From Sphingopyxis sp. (GTDB lineage: Bacteria; Pseudomonadota; Alphaproteobacteria; Sphingomonadales; Sphingomonadaceae), in NCBI RefSeq assembly GCF_016463645.1, contig NZ_JAEMQX010000008.1:1-64000 (forward strand): a stretch of DNA of 64,000 nt, read 5' to 3'. A model generated the notes under the pieces. It had not been told where the DNA came from, did not search any database, and was given only the letters and a program-made list of their open reading frames with translations. Of this stretch, positions 9,185 to 18,543 are shown in pieces (the stretch's first letter is position 1; each line of letters opens with the position of its first letter). The translations under genes and the position numbers were made by a program.

Positions 9185-10047
9185 CCCGCAAAGCCCTGTT
9201 TCTCGTCGCGGCACTGCTCGCGCTCCCCGCTGCGGCGAAAGAACGCGCCGATCGTTATGAAGTGATGACCTATAATATCCGGCTCGACGTCGCATCGGAC
9301 GGTGGCAACGCGTGGCCGCACCGGCGAAGTGCCCTGACCGCGCTCGTTGCCTATCAGGCGCCCGACTTCGTCGGCATGCAGGAGGTCTTGCTGCATCAAA
9401 AGCAGGCCGTCGAAACCGACTTGCCCGCCTATCAGTTTGTCGGCGTCGCGCGCGACGACGGCAAGGAAAAGGGCGAATATTCGATGCTGGGTTTCAGCCG
9501 CGACCGCTTCACCTTGACCGGGTCGGGCACTTTCTGGCTATCGCCCACCCCGCCTGTTCCGAGCAAGGGCTGGGACGCCGCGCTGCCGCGGATCGCAACC
9601 TGGGCGCGGCTGCAGGACCGCACGGCGAAACGCACGCTGCTCGTCGTCAACACCCATTTCGATCATATCGGCGAGGTCGCGCGGCAGGAAAGCGCGCGCC
9701 TGATCCGCCACTGGATCGACGGCCAGCGGAGGTCGGGCGAAAGTGTCGTACTGATGGGCGATTTCAACAGTCCGGCAACGAGCAATCCCTATGCGGCGAT
9801 CGTCGAGCCCGGCAAAGGGGCGCTCCGCGACAGCGCCACGATCAGCCGTACGCCACATTATGGCCCGCCCGGCACCTTCACCGGCTTCGACATCGCGCGG
9901 ATGGACGCAAGCCCGATCGACCATATTTTCGTCAGCGACGACGTGGCGGTACTGCGCCACGCGACGCTGACCGACCAGAATGGCGGCAAGCTGCCATCGG
10001 ATCATTATCCAGTGGTGGCGGACCTCTGTATCGGGAAGGGCTGCTGA
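9181..10047 (+). CDS. Exported endonuclease/exonuclease/phosphatase (EEP) family hydrolase
   Basis: A 288-residue protein with an N-terminal signal peptide (MTRKALFLVAALLALPAAAKE) and the metal-dependent EEP fold shared by DNase I, sphingomyelinase and inositol phosphatases. Visible motifs, in order, are MTYNIRLD, the metal-binding glutamate in GMQEVL, NTHFDHIG, GDFNSPATS, IDHIFVS and SDHYPV. Exported EEP proteins are common in carbohydrate loci but their substrates are mostly unknown. Start and GH1 stop overlap as ATGA, making it the last gene of the plus-strand run; the converging GH144-like gene ends 3 bases away. Phosphodiester substituents on the glucan are a candidate substrate, by inference. 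Confidence 0.85.
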   Translation: MTRKALFLVAALLALPAAAKERADRYEVMTYNIRLDVASDGGNAWPHRRSALTALVAYQAPDFVGMQEVLLHQKQAVETDLPAYQFVGVARDDGKEKGEYSMLGFSRDRFTLTGSGTFWLSPTPPVPSKGWDAALPRIATWARLQDRTAKRTLLVVNTHFDHIGEVARQESARLIRHWIDGQRRSGESVVLMGDFNSPATSNPYAAIVEPGKGALRDSATISRTPHYGPPGTFTGFDIARMDASPIDHIFVSDDVAVLRHATLTDQNGGKLPSDHYPVVADLCIGKGC

Positions 10048-10050
10048 GGC

Positions 10051-11541
10051 CTATTCGGACTTTGCTCCATCGAGCCAGCCGCCAGTGAAACCGATGCGCT
10101 TGAGCCCGCGCACGATATGCGGATTCTTGCGCATCACTTTCCACACGAACCCGCTGCGATGATTTTCCATCATCGCGAGGATCGGCCCCTGGTCAATGCC
10201 TAGATAGTCGTTCGCAACCCAGCCGTGGACCGGATCGACCTCACCCGACCGCGACCCAGCGGCGGTGAAGGTGAAGCTGGGGTTGAACGCGTCCTTGAAG
10301 CCGTAATGCGTGTAAAGGCGTGCACCATATTTGTTGCGCATGGCCATCAGGGACGGGATCGTCACTTCGGGCGCAAAGGCGACCGAGCCGCCCGCCGCGG
10401 TCGGGGCAACCGTTCCGTCATCCACGACTCGGATCGCGCTGACGCCGCGCGCCATATATGTGTTGAAGTTCCGCGGAAAGCCGTTCACGATCAGCTCGCC
10501 TTCGGAATAGGCCGGCCCGTCGGACGCGGTCCAGCCCCAGACGTCGGCGCTATAGCCGACCCATTTGTTCGGATTGTCGGCACCATAGGCACGCTGCGCC
10601 AACGTCGCGCGGCGGCTGTTCTCGAAATAGTCGATGCCCTTTCCGCGCATATATTCGTCGCGGATCCCGCGGAAATCGACCCACACATGGCTGTACTGGT
10701 GCCCGAACATCGGCTCGAACTGCAGATGCTGTTGCCCGTAGAAACTGCCCCAATCCTTTTCGAGATCGGCGGCCCAGCCCTTGTCCCACGCGTCCTTGCC
10801 GACGGGGTGCGTCGGCGAGCCGAGCGCGAGAATATAGACGAGCATGCCCTCATTATAGCCGACCCAGTCGTGCGTCTCGAAACCCTTCTCGGGTTTCCAG
10901 CCCATGGTGATGCCGTGCGAGCCCGGATGATTGACGGCGTCGGTGCCTGTATTGGTACGCTGGACGAAGGTCCAGTCGACGCGGGTGTAGATTTTCTCGG
11001 CCAGATCGCGGATCTCGTCCTCGACCGGATCGTCGCGGTCATAATAGCTTTGCGCGAACAACGCGCCGCCGAGGAACAGGCTGGTGTCGACGGTCGACAG
11101 TTCGTTCGCCTTGTAGCGCGTGCCGTCGTCGTTCCGCAGGAAATGATAAAAGAAGCCCTTGTAGCCGGTGGCGCCCGCCGCTCCCGGCCCCTGCGGTGCA
11201 TTCCAGTAGAAACGGAGACAGTCGCGCGTGCGGAGCGCGGCTTCGGCGCGGGTCACATAACCGCGCTCGGCGCCGATACCGTATGCGGTCAATGCAAAGC
11301 CGGTCGCGGCGATCGACGAGAAGGGATTGCTCGGCCAGCGATCGGGCGCGAGGCATCGCTGCGTGTCGGTGGTATCCCAGAAATAGCGGAAGGTCCGCTC
11401 GGTCAGCTCTTCGGAAAAGGCCGCTTCGGTCAGCGGTGGCAATTTCGCAGCCGGGGCTGCGGTCGACGGCGCCGGAACGCCCGTGCACGCCGCAGTCAGC
11501 GCGAGCAGGGGCAGGAGCGATGCCCCGATACGAAGCGACAT
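10051..11541 (-). CDS. Glycoamylase-like / GH144-type endo-beta-1,2-glucanase lipoprotein
   Basis: A 496-residue exported enzyme related to the glycoamylase-like domain family that contains GH144 endo-beta-1,2-glucanases (sophorose-releasing enzymes of Bacteroidetes). The signal peptide ends in a lipobox TAAC with Cys19, so membrane anchoring is expected. The (alpha/alpha)6-like body begins ELTERTFRYFWDTTD and contains SSIAATGFALTAYGIGAERGY, FFYHFL, DTSLFLGGALFAQSYYD, the acidic YNEGMLVYILALGSPTHP and FEPMFGHQYSHVWVDFRGIRD, all characteristic of this family. The start ATG has TTGGAG just upstream. It follows the TonB receptor gene by 70 bases, across a terminator-like hairpin. GH144 assignment is recognition by memory; activity on beta-1,2-glucan is inferred. 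Confidence 0.75.
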   Translation of the reverse strand: MSLRIGASLLPLLALTAACTGVPAPSTAAPAAKLPPLTEAAFSEELTERTFRYFWDTTDTQRCLAPDRWPSNPFSSIAATGFALTAYGIGAERGYVTRAEAALRTRDCLRFYWNAPQGPGAAGATGYKGFFYHFLRNDDGTRYKANELSTVDTSLFLGGALFAQSYYDRDDPVEDEIRDLAEKIYTRVDWTFVQRTNTGTDAVNHPGSHGITMGWKPEKGFETHDWVGYNEGMLVYILALGSPTHPVGKDAWDKGWAADLEKDWGSFYGQQHLQFEPMFGHQYSHVWVDFRGIRDEYMRGKGIDYFENSRRATLAQRAYGADNPNKWVGYSADVWGWTASDGPAYSEGELIVNGFPRNFNTYMARGVSAIRVVDDGTVAPTAAGGSVAFAPEVTIPSLMAMRNKYGARLYTHYGFKDAFNPSFTFTAAGSRSGEVDPVHGWVANDYLGIDQGPILAMMENHRSGFVWKVMRKNPHIVRGLKRIGFTGGWLDGAKSE

Positions 11542-11560
11542 TCGATACTCCAAAAATTGA

Positions 11561-11600
11561 GGCGCCCGGCCTGCGGGGAGGGGGTTGCGGGCCGGGCGCC
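11561..11600 (-). terminator. Intrinsic terminator/attenuator between receptor and GH144-like gene
   Basis: GGCGCCCGGC (11561-11570) and GCCGGGCGCC (11591-11600) form a perfect 10-base-pair stem. On the minus strand the stem is followed within a few bases by a run of five T residues (complement of 11552-11556). It lies just after the receptor stop and just before the GH144-like ribosome-binding site, so it would reduce read-through and give unequal expression of the two genes. Confidence 0.6.
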
Positions 11601-11611
11601 TTGTCAGCCGG

Positions 11612-14600
11612 TCAGAATTGGAAGCCGGCCGATAGCTTGATGGTCCGCGGCGGCCCGTCAAGAGCCAGGTCGTTCTGGTTGCGCAATCCGGTGAGTGCGT
11701 CGAACCCGCCGAAGTTGCGATCATTGAACAGGTTGATGATGTCGAGACGGAAACGCAAGCGCGCTTCGTCGTTGATGAAACCGATCGGCACATATTTGGT
11801 GATCGAAAGGTCCATCTGACGATAGCCCCAGCGATCGCCGTTGCCCTCGGCCTCCGTCGAAATCGCGCCACGCGACGGCGGCGTACCGCCCGTTCCGACG
11901 GTATTGACGATCGCGCCGAGATATTTGGGCGAGGCGATCTGGAATTTTCCCGACAGGGTCAGCCCCCACGGAATATCGACCGTCCCGGCCATGACGAGGC
12001 GATGTTTCCGCACGCCCGTCGCGGTGATGTAGCCATAATCGTCCATATTCGGGAAATCGAGGCTGAACACCTCACCGAATTGGCGGTTTTCCTTCGCATC
12101 AGTGTAGGTGTAGGTCGCATCGAGGCTCCACGGCGACGCCTGAGTGTAGCGCTTCGTCAGCTTGAGATAGGCCGTATGTGCCTTCGTCTTCAGCCCATTG
12201 TCGCCGAGAATGATCGATCCGAACGGCGCCGGCGGCGAGCCAAAGGGTGAATCGGGGCTGCCCGTCGGCGGGAAGAAACTGCCGTCGGACCGCCGGTTGC
12301 CGAGCAGGTAGACGAAGCCGTCTTTGCTGGTGACATAGCTGTAGCCGACTTCGGCTTCGAGCAGATTGAAGCGTCCGCGCACGCCCAGGCTGAACTGGTC
12401 CGAATAGGGCATCTTCAGGTCGTTCTTGATAAAGCGCAGTTCGCGCCCGGCCCCCGGCGGCAGGCCCGCGATCAGGTCGGCACGCCCCTCGGGCGTCAGA
12501 TAGACGGGATCCCATGCGATACAGGTCGGGCTGGGATCGCAGACATTGGTCGTATCGCCCGGATTGTTGAAATTGAAAATACGGTTAGCGAACAGCCCCT
12601 GCCGAAGCTCCTGCTGGATGAAATCGAACTGGGTCCGGTCGTAGGAGCGACCATATCCGCCAAAGATCGCGAAACGGCCTTCGTCATCGAGTTCGTAGGT
12701 GAAGCCGATGCGCGGTTGCCACGCGCCCTTGAACGCCTTCCGTTCGGAGCCGGTCGAGATATAGTCGTTGATATCGTAATCGGCGTTGAGCAAGTTGGCA
12801 TAAGGCGGCGTCACCGTCCCGTTGGGTGCGGTATAGGGCGCCTGCCCGCTCACGAACGCCGCGATCGCCGGATCGTGCACATAGTCGAGGAAGGCCGGCG
12901 TCCGCTCATAATCCCAGCGAAGTCCGACATTGACTGTAAGCCGGTCGGTGACTTCCCAGTCGTCCTGCGCATAAAGGCCGAGTTGGAAATTGTTCGAGCG
13001 GATATTGGGATCGCCGTCGGTTACCGGCGCGCTGAATTCCATCCGATAGGGGATGCTGTCGTTGAACGCGCCGCCCGCAGGATAGAGCGCATTGTAGATG
13101 AAGAGCGGATTGACGCCACCCTGCTCATTGGTGTTCAGCTTGACCCACTTCACCTTCACGCCGAACTTGAACGTATGGCTTTCGAGGCCCGTGTAGGTGA
13201 AGTCGTTCGAGACCTGCCAGCCGGTCTGGCCCTTGTCCTGGAAATTGCGCCCCGCGCCGATGCGCAGGATATCGCCGCGCTGCGTCGTTCCCGGCTCCGC
13301 GCCGGGAACCGTGGCGTTGAACAGGGTGACGTTGCCGAACACGGCCGGCCGGGGGCCCCAGGTTACGTCCTCATAGGCGACCTTGAAGTCGTTGACCCAA
13401 GTGTCCGCTGTATGCTCCCAGCGGGCGAGGCCGCGCCATTCCTTGACCTTCGCGAGCGTTCGCGTGTCGAATGCCTCGATCCCGTTGTTGATCTGAACGC
13501 CCGTTTCGTCACGATATTTTGCCGAAAATTCGAACAGGTCGTTCGCGGTCGGAGTGAAATTGATTTTTCCGAAATAGAGATTCTCGTCAAACGTCTCGCT
13601 GGTCGAGCCGAAATAGGATTGATATTCGCTCGGGAAGAAATCGGGCGAGAGGTTGAGACCCGGTCTGATCGTGCGGGGTTCGGTGCGGCGCTTGCCTTCA
13701 TAGGTTACGAAGAAGTGCAGCATATCCTTGACGATCGGACCACCGAGCGCGCCGCCGAACTGAATATCGCGGGTCTTGATCTTGGGAATATAGGAAGGGA
13801 AATTCTCGGCCGGCGTCCGATCACGCAAGCTCTGGTTGGTGAAGTCGATGAAGCCCTCACCGTGGAATTCATTGGTCCCCGATTTGGTCACCGCGGTGAT
13901 CGCCACCGAACTGACCTGATCATATTCGGCTTTATAGTTGGAACCGATCACGCGATATTCGCCGATGGCAAGCTGCGGGAACGGGTTGCCCTGCGTGGAA
14001 TCCTGCCCGGTGATCCCGTTCTTCAGCACATAGTCCTTCTGCCCGACGCCATCGATGAAGATATTGACCGAATTGCTGCCCTGCGCGCCACCCTGCAAGC
14101 GCGACTGACCGCTCGCATTGGTGATGAACTGCACACCCGGCGCCAGATCGGCGAAGGCGAGAAAGTTGCGGTTGTTCTGTGGCAACTGCTCAATCAGCCG
14201 CTGCGAGATGTTGGTGCCGACCTCCCCGCCTTCCATCGAACGGATGCGGCTGCCCGTCACGATGATCGCATCGTCACCACCCTCGGCAATGTCGGGCTGT
14301 GAGAAGTCGAAATCGAGCACCGCATTTTGCGCGACGTTGAGCGAGAATTCGTCGGTCTGGCGCTTGCCCTGCGGCGTCGTCAGTTCGAGACGGTAGGTGC
14401 CGACCGGCAGGGAGGAGAAGCTGTACCCGCCGCTTGCGGTGACCGTCGAGGTGCGTGTCAGGCCGGTATTTACGTTGACCGCGGTCACTTCGGAAACCCC
14501 GCCCTCGGCCTTGACCGTGCCGCGCAGCGACGCACCGGCGACCTGGGCATAGGCGGGCGCAGCGACCGAAACCGCAAGCGCACCGGCACTGCTCCATGCC

Positions 14601-14671
14601 AGCGCAGCGGCAAGCCGGCGGACACGCGACTGGCGTACGGAAACGGTCTGAAAATCGTGTAAAAACTTCAC
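11612..14671 (-). CDS. TonB-dependent receptor with N-terminal carboxypeptidase-regulatory-like domain (Oar-like)
   Basis: A 1019-residue outer-membrane active transporter. After a basic signal peptide ending AYA at residue 42 comes a carboxypeptidase-regulatory-like beta domain (about 44-125; LRGTVKAEGG, YSFSSLPVGTYRLEL). A TonB-box/plug start follows (DDAIIVTGSRIR, about 134-145), then the plug (FLAFADLAPGVQF, VNIFIDGVGQKDYVL) and a long beta-barrel ending in GFQF with terminal phenylalanine. The extra domain is usual for Oar-like polysaccharide receptors. It is divergent from the GH3 gene with a LacI-type operator between them, and is followed by the GH144-like lipoprotein. It probably brings beta-gluco-oligosaccharides across the outer membrane. 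Confidence 0.92.
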   Translation of the reverse strand: MKFLHDFQTVSVRQSRVRRLAAALAWSSAGALAVSVAAPAYAQVAGASLRGTVKAEGGVSEVTAVNVNTGLTRTSTVTASGGYSFSSLPVGTYRLELTTPQGKRQTDEFSLNVAQNAVLDFDFSQPDIAEGGDDAIIVTGSRIRSMEGGEVGTNISQRLIEQLPQNNRNFLAFADLAPGVQFITNASGQSRLQGGAQGSNSVNIFIDGVGQKDYVLKNGITGQDSTQGNPFPQLAIGEYRVIGSNYKAEYDQVSSVAITAVTKSGTNEFHGEGFIDFTNQSLRDRTPAENFPSYIPKIKTRDIQFGGALGGPIVKDMLHFFVTYEGKRRTEPRTIRPGLNLSPDFFPSEYQSYFGSTSETFDENLYFGKINFTPTANDLFEFSAKYRDETGVQINNGIEAFDTRTLAKVKEWRGLARWEHTADTWVNDFKVAYEDVTWGPRPAVFGNVTLFNATVPGAEPGTTQRGDILRIGAGRNFQDKGQTGWQVSNDFTYTGLESHTFKFGVKVKWVKLNTNEQGGVNPLFIYNALYPAGGAFNDSIPYRMEFSAPVTDGDPNIRSNNFQLGLYAQDDWEVTDRLTVNVGLRWDYERTPAFLDYVHDPAIAAFVSGQAPYTAPNGTVTPPYANLLNADYDINDYISTGSERKAFKGAWQPRIGFTYELDDEGRFAIFGGYGRSYDRTQFDFIQQELRQGLFANRIFNFNNPGDTTNVCDPSPTCIAWDPVYLTPEGRADLIAGLPPGAGRELRFIKNDLKMPYSDQFSLGVRGRFNLLEAEVGYSYVTSKDGFVYLLGNRRSDGSFFPPTGSPDSPFGSPPAPFGSIILGDNGLKTKAHTAYLKLTKRYTQASPWSLDATYTYTDAKENRQFGEVFSLDFPNMDDYGYITATGVRKHRLVMAGTVDIPWGLTLSGKFQIASPKYLGAIVNTVGTGGTPPSRGAISTEAEGNGDRWGYRQMDLSITKYVPIGFINDEARLRFRLDIINLFNDRNFGGFDALTGLRNQNDLALDGPPRTIKLSAGFQF

Positions 14672-14786
14672 GGCATCCTCCCTGATTGCGAACCCCGACC
14701 TTCACCGCGCTCGCCTCATTCTCCGACCGGCCTTGCCTCCGGTGCAGCGACGAGTCGCGGGAAACCGCGTCGTTGTTTTTTTGATT

Positions 14787-14800
14787 TGTAACCGGTTTCA
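14787..14800. promoter_or_regulatory. LacI-family operator in the receptor/GH3 divergent region
   Basis: TGTAACCGGTTTCA is one mismatch from TGTAACCGGTTACA. It lies 116 bases upstream of the receptor start and 122 bases upstream of the GH3 start, so one site could control both divergent transcripts. It is the third copy of the same palindrome in the locus. The rest of the 250-base intergenic region shows nothing else recognisable. Confidence 0.7.
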
Positions 14801-14921
14801 CGATGACTGTATAGGGGGAAGCGACACAGACGGATGCAATCGGGGGCCAGCCCGTTTTTGGCCGAAATTCAGCCAATCCGCGTGACAATGTATAAGCAAA
14901 CCCGACCGGGAAGGACGAATC

Positions 14922-17240
14922 ATGCCGCCGATGACGCGCAACCTCACATGCCTGACGCTGGCCACCCTGATGATGGCGGGACAGCTTGCCCCCGCCCCGC
15001 TGTTCGCGAAGCCCGCGGCGAGCGCGGCGGAAAAGGCGCCGGCGGATTCCGCGGGCTGGACACGCCCCGATCCGAAGATGGACCGATTTATCGCTGACCT
15101 GATGGCCAGGATGACGCTCGACGAGAAGATCGGGCAATTGTCGCTACTGACGAGCGACTGGGATTCGACCGGTCCGACGATCCGCCAAGGCTATCAGGAC
15201 GATATCCGCAAGGGACGGATCGGGTCGATCTTCAACGCCTTCACCGCCAAATATACCCGCGAGTTGCAGCGGCTCGCAGTCGAGGAAACGCGCCTGAAAA
15301 TCCCGCTGCTCTTCGGCTATGACGTCGTCCACGGGCATCGTACGATATTCCCGATCTCGTTGGGAGAATCGGCGAGCTGGGATTTGAAGGCCATTGAAAA
15401 GGCTGCACGAATATCGGCAACCGAGGCCTCGGCCGAGGGCATTCACTGGACCTTCGCGCCGATGGTCGACGTCGCCCGCGACCCGCGCTGGGGGCGCATG
15501 TCCGAAGGCGCGGGCGAAGATGTCTACCTCGGCAGCAAGATCGCTGTGGCGCGCGTGCGCGGCTTTCAGGGCGACGACCTGAAACGCGTCGACACCGTAC
15601 TCGCGACCGCCAAGCATTTCGCGGCTTATGGTGCCGCACAGGCGGGCCGCGACTATCATACGGTCGACATTTCCGAACGGACGCTGCGCGATGTCTATCT
15701 GCCGCCGTTCAAGGCAGCGGCCGACGCGGGCGCCGCGACCTTCATGACCTCATTCAATGAATATGACGGCGTGCCGGCATCGGGCAGCCATTATCTGCTG
15801 ACCGAAGTGCTCCGCGAAAAATGGGGTTTCAAGGGCTTCGTCGTAACCGATTACACGTCGATCAACGAAATGGTTCCGCACGGCTATTCGAAGGATCTGA
15901 AACAGGCGGGCGAGCAGGCGATCAACGCAGGGGTCGACATGGATTTGCAGGGTGCGGTGTTCATGGACCACCTTGCCAGGTCGGTCGCCGAGGGCAAGGT
16001 CGACGTAAAGCGCGTCGACGCTGCGGTGAAGGCGATCCTCGAGATGAAGTACCGCCTCGGCCTGTTCGAAGATCCCTATCGTTATTCGGACGAGGCGCGC
16101 GAAAAGGCGACCATCTATCGCCCCGACTTCCTCGAAGCCGCACGCGACGTCGCGCGCAAGTCGATCGTGTTGCTCAAAAACAAGGACAATGCCCTGCCCC
16201 TCGCGGCGAGCGCAAAGTCGATCGCGGTGATCGGCCCGCTCGGCAACAGCAAGGAAGACATGATCGGCAGCTGGTCCGCCGCGGGCGATCGCAAGACCCG
16301 GCCGGTCACCCTGCTCGAGGGGATGCAGGCGCGCGCGCCGAAAAGCACGTCAGTCGGCTATGCCCAAGGCGCAAGCTATCAGTTCGCCGACGCCGGCAAG
16401 AGCGACGGATTCGCCGAGGCGATCGCGCTGGCGCAGAAATCGGATGTCATCATCGCGGCGATGGGCGAAAATTGGAACATGACGGGCGAGGCGGCAAGCC
16501 GCACCTCACTCGACCTGCCCGGCAACCAGCAGGCGTTACTCGAAGAACTGAAGAAGACCGGCAAACCGATCATCCTCGTGCTGATGAGCGGACGGCCGAA
16601 CAGCATCGGGTGGGCCGACGCCAATGTCGATGCGATCCTCGAGGCCTGGTATCCGGGCACGATGGGCGGCCATGCGATCGCCGACATACTCTACGGCGAT
16701 TACAATCCGTCGGGCAAATTGCCGGTTACCTTCCCCCGCAACGTCGGACAGGTGCCGATCCATTACGACATGAAGAACACCGGGCGACCGATCAATCCGG
16801 CGGACCCCAATGCCAAATATGTCTCGCGCTACCTCGATACGCCGAACACCCCACTCTATCCCTTCGGATACGGCCTCAGCTACACGAGCTTCACCTATTC
16901 GCCGGTGACGCTCGACAAGGCGAAAATCCGGCCGGGAGAGAAACTGACCGCTAGCGTGACGGTGACCAACAGCGGCGCGCGGGATGGCGAGGAGGTCGTG
17001 CAGCTCTATGTCCGCGATCTCGTCGGGTCGGTGACGCGACCGGTGAAGGAGCTGAAGGGTTTCGAGAAGATCAGCCTCAAGAAGGGCGAGAAACGGACGA
17101 TCCGCTTCACGCTGAGCGACGCCGACCTTGCCTTCACGCGGCAGGACATGAGTTGGGGCAGCGAACCCGGCGGGTTCAGGCTGTGGGTCGGGCCGTCGTC
17201 GGCGGAAGGATCGGAAGCGTCGTTCGAGCTGACCGAATAG
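14922..17240 (+). CDS. bglX: GH3 beta-glucosidase (BglX-like), exported
   Basis: A 772-residue retaining glycoside hydrolase family 3 enzyme, acting on terminal beta-D-glucosyl residues in the periplasm. A signal peptide spans about residues 1-30. The N-terminal TIM-barrel domain contains KHFAAYG (231-237) and the catalytic nucleophile Asp310 in GFVVTDY. The alpha/beta sandwich domain follows with VLLKNKDNALPL and the acid/base region near GENWNMTGEAASR. A C-terminal fibronectin-III-like domain (about 670-765) contains NSGARDGEEVVQLYV. GGGAAGGACGA precedes the start. Its divergence from the receptor under a shared operator places it in the LacI regulon. GH3 enzymes cut beta-1,2, 1,3, 1,4 or 1,6 links, so linkage is not fixed by sequence alone. 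Confidence 0.93.
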   Translation: MPPMTRNLTCLTLATLMMAGQLAPAPLFAKPAASAAEKAPADSAGWTRPDPKMDRFIADLMARMTLDEKIGQLSLLTSDWDSTGPTIRQGYQDDIRKGRIGSIFNAFTAKYTRELQRLAVEETRLKIPLLFGYDVVHGHRTIFPISLGESASWDLKAIEKAARISATEASAEGIHWTFAPMVDVARDPRWGRMSEGAGEDVYLGSKIAVARVRGFQGDDLKRVDTVLATAKHFAAYGAAQAGRDYHTVDISERTLRDVYLPPFKAAADAGAATFMTSFNEYDGVPASGSHYLLTEVLREKWGFKGFVVTDYTSINEMVPHGYSKDLKQAGEQAINAGVDMDLQGAVFMDHLARSVAEGKVDVKRVDAAVKAILEMKYRLGLFEDPYRYSDEAREKATIYRPDFLEAARDVARKSIVLLKNKDNALPLAASAKSIAVIGPLGNSKEDMIGSWSAAGDRKTRPVTLLEGMQARAPKSTSVGYAQGASYQFADAGKSDGFAEAIALAQKSDVIIAAMGENWNMTGEAASRTSLDLPGNQQALLEELKKTGKPIILVLMSGRPNSIGWADANVDAILEAWYPGTMGGHAIADILYGDYNPSGKLPVTFPRNVGQVPIHYDMKNTGRPINPADPNAKYVSRYLDTPNTPLYPFGYGLSYTSFTYSPVTLDKAKIRPGEKLTASVTVTNSGARDGEEVVQLYVRDLVGSVTRPVKELKGFEKISLKKGEKRTIRFTLSDADLAFTRQDMSWGSEPGGFRLWVGPSSAEGSEASFELTE

Positions 17241-17259
17241 CATCGGGAACAAACTCGCG

Positions 17260-17284
17260 CCGCCGGTCTTGCCGCGACCGGCGG
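17260..17284 (+). terminator. Hairpin after the GH3 gene
   Basis: CCGCCGGTC (17260-17268) and GACCGGCGG (17276-17284) form a perfect 9-base-pair stem with a 7-base loop, 20 bases after the GH3 stop. There is no clear T tract. A possible TTG start for the following MFS gene at 17269 lies in the loop, which favours the later GTG start. Confidence 0.45.
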
Positions 17285-17304
17285 GCGGGTCTACCCGAAA
17301 GCAA

Positions 17305-18543
17305 GTGAATCCCGACGCCCCTGCCCCGCCCTCCGCGCTCGCGCCCTTTCGCTACCCGGCCTTCCGCGCGATCTGGATTGCGAACCTCGCGTCGAACATG
17401 GGATCGATGATCCAGTCGGTCGCCGCGGCGTGGCTGATGACCGAACTCACGAATTCGCATCTTCTGATCGCACTCGTGCAGGCTGGTGCGACCATTCCGA
17501 TCCTGTTGCTCGGCATCTTCGCGGGCGCGATCGCGGACAATTTCGACCGGCGGCGTGTCATGCTTGCGGCGCAAACGGGAATGCTGATCGTTTCGGCGGC
17601 ACTGACACTGACCACGTATCTCGATGCGATCACGCCGCTGAGCCTGCTGTTCTTCACGCTCGCGGTCGGATGCGGTACCGCGCTCAACGGCCCGGCGTGG
17701 CAAGCGTCGGTGCGACTGCAGGTCGGACCAAGGGATCTGCCGCAAGCGATCGCGCTCAATACAATCGCCTATAATCTTGCACGCAGCGTCGGTCCGGCGC
17801 TTGGTGGATTGCTGATTTCGATTGTCGGAACGGCAGCGGCCTTCGGCCTCAACGCGATCAGCTATATAGTGTTGATCGCCGTGCTGCTGCGCTGGCACCC
17901 TGAAACCGTGCCGCCGCGCCGGACCTCAATGTTGACCGCGATCGCCGCAGGCATCCGCTTCTGTGCGCATTCGGACCCGGTACGCCGCGTGCTGATCCGC
18001 GGTTTCGCCTTCGGCTTTGGCGCGACGGGTTTCCAGGCGCTGCTGCCGTCGCTCGTCCGCGACCGGTTGCACGGAACCGAAGTCATCTATGGGCTATGCC
18101 TCGCCGCCTTCGGTGCGGGGTCGATCTTCGGCGCGCTGTGGGTAAGCGCGGCGCGGCGGCGCTGGGGCAGCGATCGGGTGGTGACCGCCGCCTCGCTCGT
18201 CTTCGCCGCCGCGATGCTTCCCGTCGCCCTCACCGCCAGCCTGCCCGCGACGCTGTTGGCCGCCTTCGTCGCAGGTGGGGCGTGGGTGTCGACGCTGACG
18301 ACGCTCAACGTCGCGATGCAGCTTCGCTCGCCCGAGGAAATCCTCGGGCGCTGCCTGTCGATCTATCAGGCGGTAACCTTTGGCGCGATGGCTCTGGGCG
18401 CCTATGTACTGGGGTTGATCGCCGACCTCGGCTCGCTGCCCGCTGCGATCCTCGGCTCGGCAGGCTGGCTACTGCTCTCGGCCCTCGCACTGCGCTTCGT
18501 CGCGCCGATGCCGCGGCGCGACGAAGGCAGATTGCTGCCTTAG
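17305..18543 (+). CDS. MFS exporter of the EntS/MFS_3 type
   Basis: A 412-residue inner-membrane transporter with about twelve spans. The start region reads LAPFRYPAFRAIWIANLASNMG, characteristic of the enterobactin-exporter-like MFS_3 family. Later segments such as AGAIADNFDRRRVMLAAQTGM (loop 2-3) and NTIAYNLARSVGPALGGLLIS fit. The GTG at 17305 is preferred; an in-frame TTG at 17269 lies inside a hairpin. Family members export siderophores, drugs or other small molecules. The gene has no functional partner beside it, and its stop overlaps the converging czcA-type stop by four bases. Substrate is unknown. Confidence 0.82.
   Translation: MNPDAPAPPSALAPFRYPAFRAIWIANLASNMGSMIQSVAAAWLMTELTNSHLLIALVQAGATIPILLLGIFAGAIADNFDRRRVMLAAQTGMLIVSAALTLTTYLDAITPLSLLFFTLAVGCGTALNGPAWQASVRLQVGPRDLPQAIALNTIAYNLARSVGPALGGLLISIVGTAAAFGLNAISYIVLIAVLLRWHPETVPPRRTSMLTAIAAGIRFCAHSDPVRRVLIRGFAFGFGATGFQALLPSLVRDRLHGTEVIYGLCLAAFGAGSIFGALWVSAARRRWGSDRVVTAASLVFAAAMLPVALTASLPATLLAAFVAGGAWVSTLTTLNVAMQLRSPEEILGRCLSIYQAVTFGAMALGAYVLGLIADLGSLPAAILGSAGWLLLSALALRFVAPMPRRDEGRLLP

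Noticed and set aside
12716-14302. A 528-codon plus-strand open frame opposite the first TonB receptor
   Set aside because: Low-complexity, no recognisable motif or ribosome-binding site; a shadow of the receptor gene.
17269-17304. TTG start at 17269 for the MFS exporter
   Set aside because: It lies in the loop of a 9-base-pair hairpin after GH3; GTG 17305 fits the family N terminus better.
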